Counted from the first letter of the stretch, positions 1-6,867 are shown. The stretch: DNA of 8,750 nucleotides from Verrucomicrobiia bacterium (GCA_017880715.1 JADGRT010000092.1:1-8750), one strand, 5' to 3'. Made by a program: numbers and translations. Notes: generated by a model from the letters alone, not told the origin.

Positions 1-677
1 AGGAAACCATCGGCGCCCGGCTCACGATGAATTACATCTGTCCGGGAGGCGTGACGCTGGATCTGGAAGCCAATTTCGAGCAGGACACGCGGGCGTTTGT
101 GAATTATTTTCGGCCGATCATCGAAGAGTACGAATGTCTCCTTTCGGGGAACATCATCATTCAGGAACGCACCAAGGGCGTGGGGGTGCTGCCGGCCGAT
201 CGGGCCAAATCGTATGGCGTAACCGGTCCGACCTTGCGGGCCAGCGGTGTCGATTACGATGTGCGCAAGAACCGTCCGTACGGTTTCTATCCGAAATTCA
301 ACTTCAAAACCGCAGTCGCGTCCGAGGGCGATAGTTGGGCGCGCTACCGGGTGCGGCTGGAGGAGATGAGGCAGAGTCTGAAGATTATCGAGCAGGCGCT
401 CGATCAAATGCCCAAGTCCGGCCCGGTCCGCACCAAACTGCCGCCGACGCTCAAGATTCCCAAGGGCCGCTATTTGTCGCGGGTCGAGGCGGCGCGCGGC
501 GAGATTGCTTTTTTCCTGGTGGGCGACGATGGTCCCAAGCCTTACCGCGTCAAAATCCGGTCGCCGGGATTCTCCAATCTGTCGGCGTTTCCGGAGATCA
601 TCAAGGGCTGGAGGGTGGCGGACATTGTGACGGTTTTATCCACCTTCGACATCGTGGTGCCGGACATGGACCGGTAG
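1..677 (+). CDS. nuoD: NADH-quinone oxidoreductase subunit D (49 kDa), C-terminal part
   Basis: Partial gene; the left window edge cuts it. The frame is open from base 3 and reads E-T-I-G-A-R-L-T before the first ATG at 27, matching the family's G-A-R-x motif, so that ATG is internal and not the start. NuoD is the quinone-site subunit of the peripheral arm, structurally related to the large subunit of NiFe hydrogenases, and forms the quinone pocket next to cluster N2 with NuoB and NuoH. Family landmarks, numbered from Met27: P-G-G-V at 6-9, the L-R-x-S-G-V block near 70-75 followed by D-V-R-K, E-E-M-R-Q-S-L near 112-118, P-Y-R-V-K-I near 173, and the usual ending in D-R. Two oddities: cysteine replaces arginine before P-G-G-V, and the linker after E-E-M-R-Q-S-L is short, as in Geobacter-like NuoD proteins, without the helix seen in E. 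coli and mitochondrial homologues. nuoH follows after 21 bp. Identity is certain. Confidence 0.97.
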   Translation, partial: ETIGARLTMNYICPGGVTLDLEANFEQDTRAFVNYFRPIIEEYECLLSGNIIIQERTKGVGVLPADRAKSYGVTGPTLRASGVDYDVRKNRPYGFYPKFNFKTAVASEGDSWARYRVRLEEMRQSLKIIEQALDQMPKSGPVRTKLPPTLKIPKGRYLSRVEAARGEIAFFLVGDDGPKPYRVKIRSPGFSNLSAFPEIIKGWRVADIVTVLSTFDIVVPDMDR

Positions 678-698
678 GGCTTTGCCGAGAATCGACTC

Positions 699-1796
699 AT
701 GGTGAATTACCTTTATCAAACCGACCAATTGATTGCGGCCATGAATGCCTGGCTGCATCAGCACATTGGCAACATCTGGGTGGTGGAAGCCATCAAAATA
801 GCCGCGGCGACGGCGACGCTGGCCGGGCTGGTGTCGGTCATGGCGATGGTTTTGGTCTGGGTGGAGCGCAAGGTGGCGGCGCATTTCCAGCAACGGCTCG
901 GGCCGATGCGCGTCGGGCCGCACGGCATTTTCCAGACCGTGGCGGACTCGTTGAAACTGATGGCGAAAGAAAGCATCACGCCCCGCGATGCCGACGAGTT
1001 AATCTATACCCTGGCGCCGCTGATCTGTTTTGCCTCGGCTTTTGTGTCGGTCGGCTTTCTTCCCTTCGCGCCCGGGTTGCAGGCGGTGAATGTCAATGTA
1101 GGGCTGCTGTTCATTTTGGGCGTATCGTCGATGGGCGTGCTGGGCATTCTGGCGGCGGGCTGGTCCAGCAACAACAAGTGGTCGCTGCTCGGGGCCATGC
1201 GGGCGGGGGCGCAGATCATTTCCTACGAGCTGTCCGCCGGTTTGGCGCTGCTAAGCGTGGTGGTGTTCATGGGGACGATTGATTTTCAGGAGATTGTTAA
1301 ATCGCAGCAGGCTGGCTGGTGGATTTGGCGGGCGCACGGGGTGGGTGTGCTGGCCTTTGTGATTTACACGATTGCCTCGACGGCGGAGTGCAACCGCACG
1401 CCCTTTGACATCGTGGAAGCCGAGAGCGAACTGACCGCGGGATTTCACACCGAGTATTCCTCGATGAAATTTGCGATGTTTTTCCTGGCGGAGTTCTTGA
1501 ACGTGTTCATCGTTTGCGCCATTTCCGCGACGGTGTTCTTCGGCGGGTGGATGCCGTTTCATATCGGCGGGTTCGAACCCTTGAACCGGTTGTTCGATCT
1601 GATTCCGCCCTGGCTGTGGTTCTTCGGGAAGGTCACGGCTTTAATCTACCTGGTGATGTGGTTCCGGTGGACGTTTCCGCGGTTGCGCGTGGATCAATTG
1701 ATCCGGTTTGAGTGGAAGTATCTCATGCCGCTGTCGCTGTTGAACCTGGCGGCGGGCGCGGTGGTGGTCACCACCGGCTGGTATTTCTTCCGGTAA
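699..1796 (+). CDS. nuoH: NADH-quinone oxidoreductase subunit H (ND1)
   Basis: NuoH (mitochondrial ND1) is the membrane subunit that joins the peripheral arm to the membrane arm and forms the entrance of the quinone chamber. The 365-residue product shows about eight membrane segments (near 27-55, 101-124, 133-155, 174-195, 212-229, 256-282, 302-322, 342-363). Diagnostic motifs are W-V-E-R-K at 54-58 with the following Q-R-L-G-P and Q-T-V-A-D-S-L-K-L, the N-N-K-W-S-L-L-G-A-M-R loop at 158-168, and N-R-T-P-F-D at 232-237 with the acidic E-A-E-S-E-L at 240-245, whose carboxylates start the proton-transfer axis. The R-L-R-V-D-Q-L motif at 328-334 closes the last loop. It is longer than E. coli NuoH (325 residues), partly from an N-terminal extension of roughly 25 residues. 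The ATG at 699 is the first good start after the nuoD stop. Only a weak GAGA lies upstream, so translation may depend on coupling with nuoD. Confidence 0.98.
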   Translation: MVNYLYQTDQLIAAMNAWLHQHIGNIWVVEAIKIAAATATLAGLVSVMAMVLVWVERKVAAHFQQRLGPMRVGPHGIFQTVADSLKLMAKESITPRDADELIYTLAPLICFASAFVSVGFLPFAPGLQAVNVNVGLLFILGVSSMGVLGILAAGWSSNNKWSLLGAMRAGAQIISYELSAGLALLSVVVFMGTIDFQEIVKSQQAGWWIWRAHGVGVLAFVIYTIASTAECNRTPFDIVEAESELTAGFHTEYSSMKFAMFFLAEFLNVFIVCAISATVFFGGWMPFHIGGFEPLNRLFDLIPPWLWFFGKVTALIYLVMWFRWTFPRLRVDQLIRFEWKYLMPLSLLNLAAGAVVVTTGWYFFR

Positions 1797-1817
1797 GAGG
1801 GCGAACGGTAACCGACG

Positions 1818-2447
1818 ATGAACATCATTCGCAAAACGTGGGCGGCCGTGAAGGGACTGCTGTCCGGCATGAAGCTGACGCTCGGTTACTTTGTCCGGTT
1901 CGACAAGGTGATCACGCAGCAGTATCCGGAAAACCGGGATACCCTCAAAATTCCCCAACGGTCGCGGGGGCGGCTGGAGTTGATCCGCGATCCGGAAACG
2001 GGCGAGTACGAATGCACCACTTGCGGGATATGCGTCAAGGCCTGCCCCAACAACTCGATCGCGATCGAGAAGGATCGCGATCCGGTGACGAAAAAGTGGC
2101 GGCTGAGCAAATACGAGTACCGGCTCGACCGGTGCACCTTTTGCGGGTTGTGCGTCCAGTCCTGTAAATTCACCGCGCTGCGGATGGGACAGCAATTCGA
2201 AACCGCGGTGTTCAACCGCGATGAACTGGTGCAAATTCTCAACCGGGATAATCCGATGGCAGCCGCCACCCCGCAGGTTGGCGAGAGTGGAAGCAAAGCC
2301 GAGGAAAGCCCTAATAAACCGCCGCCGCTCTCGCCCGCCCCCGGAATTGCCCCAACACCGGCTGCGAGTTCGACTGCCGCCGCGCCCGAGACCGCGCCCA
2401 TCTCGACCCATTTAACCGGAAAATCGCCGGATCAGCCCATGGAGTAG
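1818..2447 (+). CDS. nuoI: NADH-quinone oxidoreductase subunit I (two 4Fe-4S ferredoxin-like)
   Basis: NuoI (TYKY/PSST-side ferredoxin subunit) carries clusters N6a and N6b, which pass electrons towards N2 in NuoB. The 209-residue product has an N-terminal amphipathic segment, then Q-Y-P-E at 35-38 and the R-G-R-L-E-L block at 50-55. Two C-x2-C-x2-C-x3-C motifs follow: Cys66, 69, 72, 76 followed by Pro77, and Cys106, 109, 112, 116. The second motif is followed by Lys117 where the usual residue is proline. Residues from about 146 to the end form an unusual low-complexity tail rich in Pro, Ala and Ser, so the protein is longer than the common 160-180 residue family members. The start at 1818 is supported by a stop in frame at 1809. 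The nearest purine-rich stretch, GAGGG at 1797-1801, is too far away to be a good ribosome binding site. The gene ends 3 bp before nuoJ. Confidence 0.97.
   Translation: MNIIRKTWAAVKGLLSGMKLTLGYFVRFDKVITQQYPENRDTLKIPQRSRGRLELIRDPETGEYECTTCGICVKACPNNSIAIEKDRDPVTKKWRLSKYEYRLDRCTFCGLCVQSCKFTALRMGQQFETAVFNRDELVQILNRDNPMAAATPQVGESGSKAEESPNKPPPLSPAPGIAPTPAASSTAAAPETAPISTHLTGKSPDQPME
2441..2444 (+). promoter_or_regulatory. Ribosome binding site of nuoJ
   Basis: GGAG lies 6 bases before the nuoJ ATG, inside the last codons of nuoI. Because it is embedded in the upstream gene, translation of nuoJ is probably coupled to that of nuoI. This is an inference from spacing. Confidence 0.6.
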
Positions 2448-2450
2448 CGC

Positions 2451-2990
2451 ATGCCATTCAAGTTTTTTTTCTATCTCATCGCCCTTTTTGTGCTGTACAG
2501 CGCGTACTTTGTCGTCACCGCGCGCAACCTCTTTCGCTCGGCCATGGGCCTGCTCGCGGTGCTGATTGGCATCGCCGGGATGTATCTGCTCCTGAACGCC
2601 CAGTTTTTATCGGCGGTGCAGGTGGTGGTCTATATCGGGGGCATCGTGGTGTTGATGGTCTTTGCGATTTTATTGATCGCCGATGTGACGCAAAAAGTAT
2701 TCGAGCAAAGTCCCCGTTGGCGCCAGGGCTTGATCGGGGCCGCTTCCCTGCTCTGGTTTAGCCTGCTGGCCGGGTCGATGCTTTCCTACCGGTTCGGCGC
2801 GGCGGCGGCGGCCGTGGACAAATCGGGGTCGATCCGTGAAATTGGACGCGCGCTCTTGTCGCCGGCGGCCGGCGGGTATGCACTGCCGTTCGAGGTGATT
2901 TCCCTGCTCCTGATTGCCGCCCTGGTGGGAGCGGTAACGGTGGCGCGCGCCGATGCCGACAACGGCGAAGGCAAGGAGGGCAAGGCATGA
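2451..2990 (+). CDS. nuoJ: NADH-quinone oxidoreductase subunit J (ND6)
   Basis: NuoJ (mitochondrial ND6) is a small membrane subunit between NuoH and NuoK. A rotating or bulged helix in it is thought to couple quinone chemistry to proton transfer in the membrane arm. The 179-residue product has five predicted membrane segments (near 5-22, 30-50, 54-79, 94-115 and 146-167). The signature is the third segment, A-V-Q-V-V-V-Y-I-G-G-I-V-V-L at 55-68, with the conserved Gln57, Tyr61 and glycines. The fourth conserved region, L-P-F-E-V-I-S-L-L-L at 145-154, matches the family C-terminal helix. The polar last residues (K-E-G-K-A) are encoded by the purine-rich stretch that also serves as the nuoK ribosome binding site. 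The start at 2451 is preceded by GGAG. The stop overlaps the nuoK start in ATGA. Confidence 0.96.
   Translation: MPFKFFFYLIALFVLYSAYFVVTARNLFRSAMGLLAVLIGIAGMYLLLNAQFLSAVQVVVYIGGIVVLMVFAILLIADVTQKVFEQSPRWRQGLIGAASLLWFSLLAGSMLSYRFGAAAAAVDKSGSIREIGRALLSPAAGGYALPFEVISLLLIAALVGAVTVARADADNGEGKEGKA
2973..2980 (+). promoter_or_regulatory. Strong ribosome binding site of nuoK within nuoJ
   Basis: AAGGAGGG ends 6 bases before the nuoK ATG and is the best Shine-Dalgarno match in the window. It lies inside the nuoJ reading frame, where it encodes part of the last codons. Together with the ATGA overlap it points to coupled translation of NuoJ and NuoK. Confidence 0.75.
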
Positions 2991-3301
2991 ACGGTCCCAC
3001 CCTCGAACATTACCTGGTGTTTTCCGCGCTGCTTTTTTGCATCGGGCTTTACGGTATGCTGACCCGGCGGAATTTGATTGCGATGCTGATGTCCGTGGAA
3101 CTGGTGCTTAACGCGGCGGCGCTGAATTTCGTGGCGTTTCATCACTTCCTGTTCCCGGGCGATTCGGGCGGGGCGGTGTTTCCGATTTTCATCATCGCCG
3201 TGGCGGCGGCGGAGGCCGCGGTGGCGCTGGCGATCTTCATTGCGTTGTTTCGTCACCAACAGCATTTGGACGTGCAACAATCCGATTCGTTGAAAGGGTG
3301 A
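2987..3301 (+). CDS. nuoK: NADH-quinone oxidoreductase subunit K (ND4L)
   Basis: NuoK (ND4L) is a three-helix membrane subunit carrying two buried glutamates of the central proton axis. The 104-residue product has helices near 8-25, 29-52 and 62-88. Glu38 in M-S-V-E-L-V-L-N and Glu76 in A-A-A-E-A-A-V-A correspond to the essential Glu36 and Glu72 of E. coli NuoK, and Arg27-Arg28 match the conserved loop arginines. Length is normal for the family (about 100 residues). The start ATG overlaps the nuoJ stop (ATGA) and has a strong ribosome binding site. nuoL begins 7 bp after the stop. Nothing in it looks degraded. Confidence 0.97.
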   Translation: MNGPTLEHYLVFSALLFCIGLYGMLTRRNLIAMLMSVELVLNAAALNFVAFHHFLFPGDSGGAVFPIFIIAVAAAEAAVALAIFIALFRHQQHLDVQQSDSLKG

Positions 3302-3303
3302 GG
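3298..3303 (+). promoter_or_regulatory. Ribosome binding site of nuoL
   Basis: GTGAGG spans the nuoK stop codon and ends 5 bases before the nuoL ATG at 3309. It is a moderate match to the Shine-Dalgarno consensus and supports that start. Confidence 0.5.
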
Positions 3304-3308
3304 CATAC

Positions 3309-5336
3309 ATGACAGGACATTGGTTCATCGATCATCTTTGGCTGGTACCGCTGTTTCCGTTTCTCGGATTTCTGCTGGTGGGGTTGGTGATTCGTCCGCT
3401 GGGCGACCGGCCTTCCTCCACCGTGGCGATCCTGGCCATGGTGGCCAGCGCGGTGGTGGGCTGGGGCGCGGCCTTTCAGTATTTCACCCATCATGCCGGC
3501 GAAACGCTGGTGCCCTGGCAATACGAGTGGCTGCGGTTTTCGCCCACCCTGGTCGGCAACATGGGCGTGCTAGTGGATGACATCTCGATGCTGCTGGTGC
3601 TGGTGGTGACCACCATCAGCCTGCTGATTCACGTTTACTCGCAAGGTTATATGCGCGGCGATCCGGGGTATCCGCGGTTTTTCTCTTTTTTAAATCTGTT
3701 CACCTTTTCCATGCTCGGCTTGGTGCTGGCTTGTTCGGTGTTGCAGATGTTTATTTTTTGGGAGCTGGTCGGCGTGAGCTCGTTCCTGCTGATTGGCTTT
3801 TATTGGGCCAAACCCTCGGCGGTTTCGGCGTGCAAGAAGGCTTTTATCGTGACGCGTTTTGCCGATCTGGGCTTTCTGCTGGGGCTGCTGATGTTGAGCT
3901 ACTACGCGAAGGGACTTGATTTTACCTTTTTGACGTCACCGGAGACGGTGGCAAAACTGGCCCGGACCACGCTGCCGTTCCTGGGGGTGAGCGCGCTGCC
4001 GTTGAGCGCCATCCTGATTTTTTGCGGGGCGGCCGGAAAGAGCGCCATGTTTCCGCTGCACATCTGGCTGCCGGACGCGATGGAAGGCCCCACCCCGGTG
4101 TCGGCGTTGATTCATGCGGCGACGATGGTGGTGGCGGGCGTTTATTTGGTGGCGCGCATGTTCCCCATGTTTGCGGCGTCGGAGCCGGCAATTCTGACCG
4201 TGATGAGCATCGGGGCGTTTACGGCATTGTTTGCGGCGGTGATTGCGGTGACGCAATTCGACATCAAACGGGTGCTGGCCTACTCCACGTTGTCGCAGCT
4301 CGGCTACATGATGCTGGCGCTGGGCGTGGCCACGCTGGACAAGCCGTTGGGTTTCACGGCGTCCATGTTTCATTTGACGACGCACGCCTGTTTCAAGGCG
4401 CTGCTGTTTCTGGGCGCGGGCAGCGTGATTCACGCGGTGCATACGAATGACATGCGGGAAATGGGTGGGTTGCGCCGGAAACTGCCGATCACGCATGCGA
4501 CCTTCCTGATTGCGTGCCTGGCGATTGCCGGGGTGCCGCCGTTTTCGGGTTTCTTCTCGAAGGATGAGATCCTGGCGGCCGCGGTGGAGAACGGACATTA
4601 CTTCGTGTTCGCGCTGGCGCTGGGGGTGGCGGGATTGACCGCGTTTTACATGTTCCGGCTCTATTTCATGACCTTCTGGAGCGAGCCGCAAGATCACGAA
4701 AAATACCATCATGCCCACGAATCGCCTTGGAGCATGACGTCGGTTTTGATCGTGCTGGCGGTGCCAACGGCGCTCCTGGGCTTGGTGCCGTTCGGTCATT
4801 ACGTACACCGGGGCGAGTTGGAGCATCATGGCATCAACTGGCTGATTGCGGGGCCCGCGATCCTGGTGGGACTGGCGGGGATCGCGGTGGCTTTCATGCT
4901 TTATTTTCGGCCGAATGGGTTGCCGGACCGGATTGCCTTTGCCTTCTCTGGAATCTATCGGGTCATTCGCGACAAATTTTACATCGACGAGCTGTATTTG
5001 TTCGTGACGCACCACGTCATATTCCGCTACGTGAGCGCGCCGTTTAACTGGTTCGACCGTCATTGTGTGGACGGCCTGATGGATTTGACGGCGCAATCGG
5101 CCTTGCTTTCGGGGCGCTCGCTGCGGCGGACGGTGACTGGCCATTTGCAGACCTATTTACTCTGGGCCTGGTTGGGATCGGCGGTGCTGGCGTTGGTGGT
5201 CTGGCAGATGCAGGCGGCGCTGGGCTGGGCTTTGACCTTCGTGGGGCTGGGCATCATCGCCGGGATCTTTGCATGGCAATGGGTGCTGCAATTATTGAAC
5301 CGGAGCGAACCGCTCAAGCGGATTGAGAAGGACTAA
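3309..5336 (+). CDS. nuoL: NADH-quinone oxidoreductase subunit L (ND5)
   Basis: NuoL is the distal antiporter-like proton channel of complex I, related to Mrp antiporter subunits. The 675-residue product keeps the polar residues expected for pumping: Glu152 in F-W-E-L-V-G (E. coli Glu144), Asp186 (Asp178), Lys244 in A-G-K-S-A-M-F-P-L-H (Lys229), His269 in L-I-H-A-A-T-M-V (His254), Lys363 in H-A-C-F-K-A-L-L-F (Lys342) and Lys418 in F-S-K-D-E-I-L (Lys399). A His-rich cytoplasmic loop (about 463-471) precedes H-E-S-P, a common NuoL feature. The C-terminal region (about 555-660) holds the D-E-L-Y motif, the stretch expected for the long lateral helix that braces NuoM and NuoN, and a final membrane segment near 617-657. 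It is somewhat longer than the 613 residues of E. coli NuoL. Spacing is 7 bp to nuoK and 5 bp to nuoM. I see no defect. Confidence 0.98.
   Translation: MTGHWFIDHLWLVPLFPFLGFLLVGLVIRPLGDRPSSTVAILAMVASAVVGWGAAFQYFTHHAGETLVPWQYEWLRFSPTLVGNMGVLVDDISMLLVLVVTTISLLIHVYSQGYMRGDPGYPRFFSFLNLFTFSMLGLVLACSVLQMFIFWELVGVSSFLLIGFYWAKPSAVSACKKAFIVTRFADLGFLLGLLMLSYYAKGLDFTFLTSPETVAKLARTTLPFLGVSALPLSAILIFCGAAGKSAMFPLHIWLPDAMEGPTPVSALIHAATMVVAGVYLVARMFPMFAASEPAILTVMSIGAFTALFAAVIAVTQFDIKRVLAYSTLSQLGYMMLALGVATLDKPLGFTASMFHLTTHACFKALLFLGAGSVIHAVHTNDMREMGGLRRKLPITHATFLIACLAIAGVPPFSGFFSKDEILAAAVENGHYFVFALALGVAGLTAFYMFRLYFMTFWSEPQDHEKYHHAHESPWSMTSVLIVLAVPTALLGLVPFGHYVHRGELEHHGINWLIAGPAILVGLAGIAVAFMLYFRPNGLPDRIAFAFSGIYRVIRDKFYIDELYLFVTHHVIFRYVSAPFNWFDRHCVDGLMDLTAQSALLSGRSLRRTVTGHLQTYLLWAWLGSAVLALVVWQMQAALGWALTFVGLGIIAGIFAWQWVLQLLNRSEPLKRIEKD
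5328..5332 (+). promoter_or_regulatory. Ribosome binding site of nuoM
   Basis: AAGGA at the very end of nuoL, 9 bases before the ATG at 5342, is a good match and supports the chosen nuoM start. It lies in the upstream coding region, as for nuoJ and nuoK. Confidence 0.6.
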
Positions 5337-5341
5337 ACGAC

Positions 5342-6865
5342 ATGGGCTTGCTCACGACCATAATTTTAATACCGCTATTGGCAGTGTTCGTGATCGTGCT
5401 GCTGCCGGACCGGCAGAAACAGGCGATCAAATGGGTGGCGCTGGCGGCCACGGGCATTGATTTGGGATTGTCCATCTATCTGCTGGTGGATTATTTGCAT
5501 CTTATCAGCGGATTGCCGGGCTCGGGGACGAGCACGGCGTTGTCCCTGCAGTACGTGGAGCGGCACGTCTGGCTGGGGCGTTTGGGGATCGAGTATTTTC
5601 TGGGCGTGGATGGCATCTCGGTGCTGATGATTTTTCTGACCGCGGTCGTGATTTTCTGCGGCGTCTGCGCCTCGTGGAAGCACGAGTATCGGACGAAGGA
5701 GTTTTTCGCCTTTCTGTTGCTGCTGGTCACCGGCGTGTTCGGGGTGTTTGCGGCCCACGATTTGTTCTTGTTCTTTCTCTTTTACGAGGTGGCGGTGCTG
5801 CCGATGTATGTGCTGATCGGCTTGTGGGGCACGGGACCGAAGGAGTATTCGGCGATGAAACTGACGCTGATGCTGATGGGCGGTTCGGCGTTGATTGTGG
5901 TGGGCATCCTGGTGCTGTACTTCCAGGCCGGAGTTGGCAGTTTTTCCATGTCGGCTATTGCGCAGGCGAAGATTCCGGCGTCCACGCAGGCGTGGCTCTT
6001 TCCGATCATGTTTTTTGGTTTTGGCACCCTGGGCGGTTTGTGGCCGTTCCACACCTGGTCGCCGGACGGACACGCCTCGGCGCCGACCGCCGTTTCGATG
6101 TTGCATGCGGGGGTTTTGATGAAACTGGGCGGGTACGGCTGTTTGAAGACGATTTACCTGATGCCGGAGGGGGCGCTGATGTGGGGGACGTTTTTCATGG
6201 TGCTGACCACCGTGAACATTTTCTATGGCGCGCTGGTGGCGATTCAAAAGACGGATTTAAAGTATATCACCGCCTACAGCTCGGTGAGCCATTGCGGCCT
6301 GGTGTTGTTCGGGCTGGGAACGTTGAACGCGACCGCGATGCAGGGGGCCGTGGTGCAAATGTTCGCGCACGGCCTCATGACGGCGCTCTTCTTCGCGCTG
6401 ATCGGCATGATTTATGGGCGGACGCATACACGCTACATCACCGAGATGGGGGGATTGTTCAAGGTCATGCCGTTTTTGGGGGTGGCGTACATGGTGGGCG
6501 GTTTTGCCGGATTGGGATTGCCGGGCCTAGCGGGGTTCATTGCGGAAGTGCAGGTGTTTATCGGCGCATTTGCGCTGAACTCGATCGGCCACCGCCTGCT
6601 GACGATCCTGGTGGCGGCCAGCGTGGTGACGACGGCGGTTTATATTTTGCGGTTCCTGACCCGGATGTTTTACGGACCGCTGCAAAATCCGGAGCACGCG
6701 AAATTGACGGACGCCACCTTCGTGGAGCGCGTGCCGTTGACGATTCTGGTTTTTCTGCTGGCGTTTGCGGGGATGTTCCCCGGTTGGATGATCCGGCTGA
6801 TCGAGTATTCGCTCGCACCGGTTATGGCGAATCTGGAACAGGCGCGGCGGGCGATGTTACCCTAG
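5342..6865 (+). CDS. nuoM: NADH-quinone oxidoreductase subunit M (ND4), TM7 lysine replaced by leucine
   Basis: NuoM is the middle antiporter-like proton channel of the membrane arm. The 507-residue product matches the family in length (E. coli 509). Recognisable parts are F-Y-E-V-A-V-L-P-M-Y at 147-156 with Glu149 (E. coli Glu144), W-P-F-H-T-W at 234-239, A-P-T-A-V-S at 247-252, L-M-K-L-G-G-Y-G at 259-266 with Lys261 (Lys265), and F-I-A-E-V near 399-403 with Glu402 (Glu407). The normally invariant helix-7 lysine (E. coli Lys234, in F-A-V-K-x-P before W-P-F-H) is Leu230 here, in F-G-T-L-G-G-L-W. The spacing Leu230 to Lys261 (31) equals Lys234 to Lys265 in E. coli, so the alignment is firm. 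His255 is an extra ionisable residue in helix 8. The reading frame is intact and the subunit looks expressed and folded, so this is a substitution and not decay. Confidence 0.97.
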   Translation: MGLLTTIILIPLLAVFVIVLLPDRQKQAIKWVALAATGIDLGLSIYLLVDYLHLISGLPGSGTSTALSLQYVERHVWLGRLGIEYFLGVDGISVLMIFLTAVVIFCGVCASWKHEYRTKEFFAFLLLLVTGVFGVFAAHDLFLFFLFYEVAVLPMYVLIGLWGTGPKEYSAMKLTLMLMGGSALIVVGILVLYFQAGVGSFSMSAIAQAKIPASTQAWLFPIMFFGFGTLGGLWPFHTWSPDGHASAPTAVSMLHAGVLMKLGGYGCLKTIYLMPEGALMWGTFFMVLTTVNIFYGALVAIQKTDLKYITAYSSVSHCGLVLFGLGTLNATAMQGAVVQMFAHGLMTALFFALIGMIYGRTHTRYITEMGGLFKVMPFLGVAYMVGGFAGLGLPGLAGFIAEVQVFIGAFALNSIGHRLLTILVAASVVTTAVYILRFLTRMFYGPLQNPEHAKLTDATFVERVPLTILVFLLAFAGMFPGWMIRLIEYSLAPVMANLEQARRAMLP

Positions 6866-6867
6866 GA
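6863..6867 (+). promoter_or_regulatory. Ribosome binding site that decides the nuoN start
   Basis: TAGGA overlaps the nuoM stop codon and ends 7 bases before the ATG at 6875. It would be only 1 base from the TTG at 6869, so the ATG is the better start for nuoN. Confidence 0.55.

Noticed and set aside
27..29. ATG at 27 as the start of the first gene
   Set aside because: The frame is open to the left edge and the residues before it match conserved NuoD sequence, so the gene starts outside the window.
3936..5144. Long open frame on the - strand inside nuoL (402 codons)
   Set aside because: The translation is rich in Arg, His and Gln with no recognisable domain, and it lies fully antisense to an intact nuoL. 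It is a shadow caused by GC-rich third positions.
5342..6865. nuoM as a decayed or non-respiratory pseudogene because of the lost lysine
   Set aside because: The frame is intact, length is normal, other charged residues and the operon position are kept, and the spacing of motifs matches E. coli.
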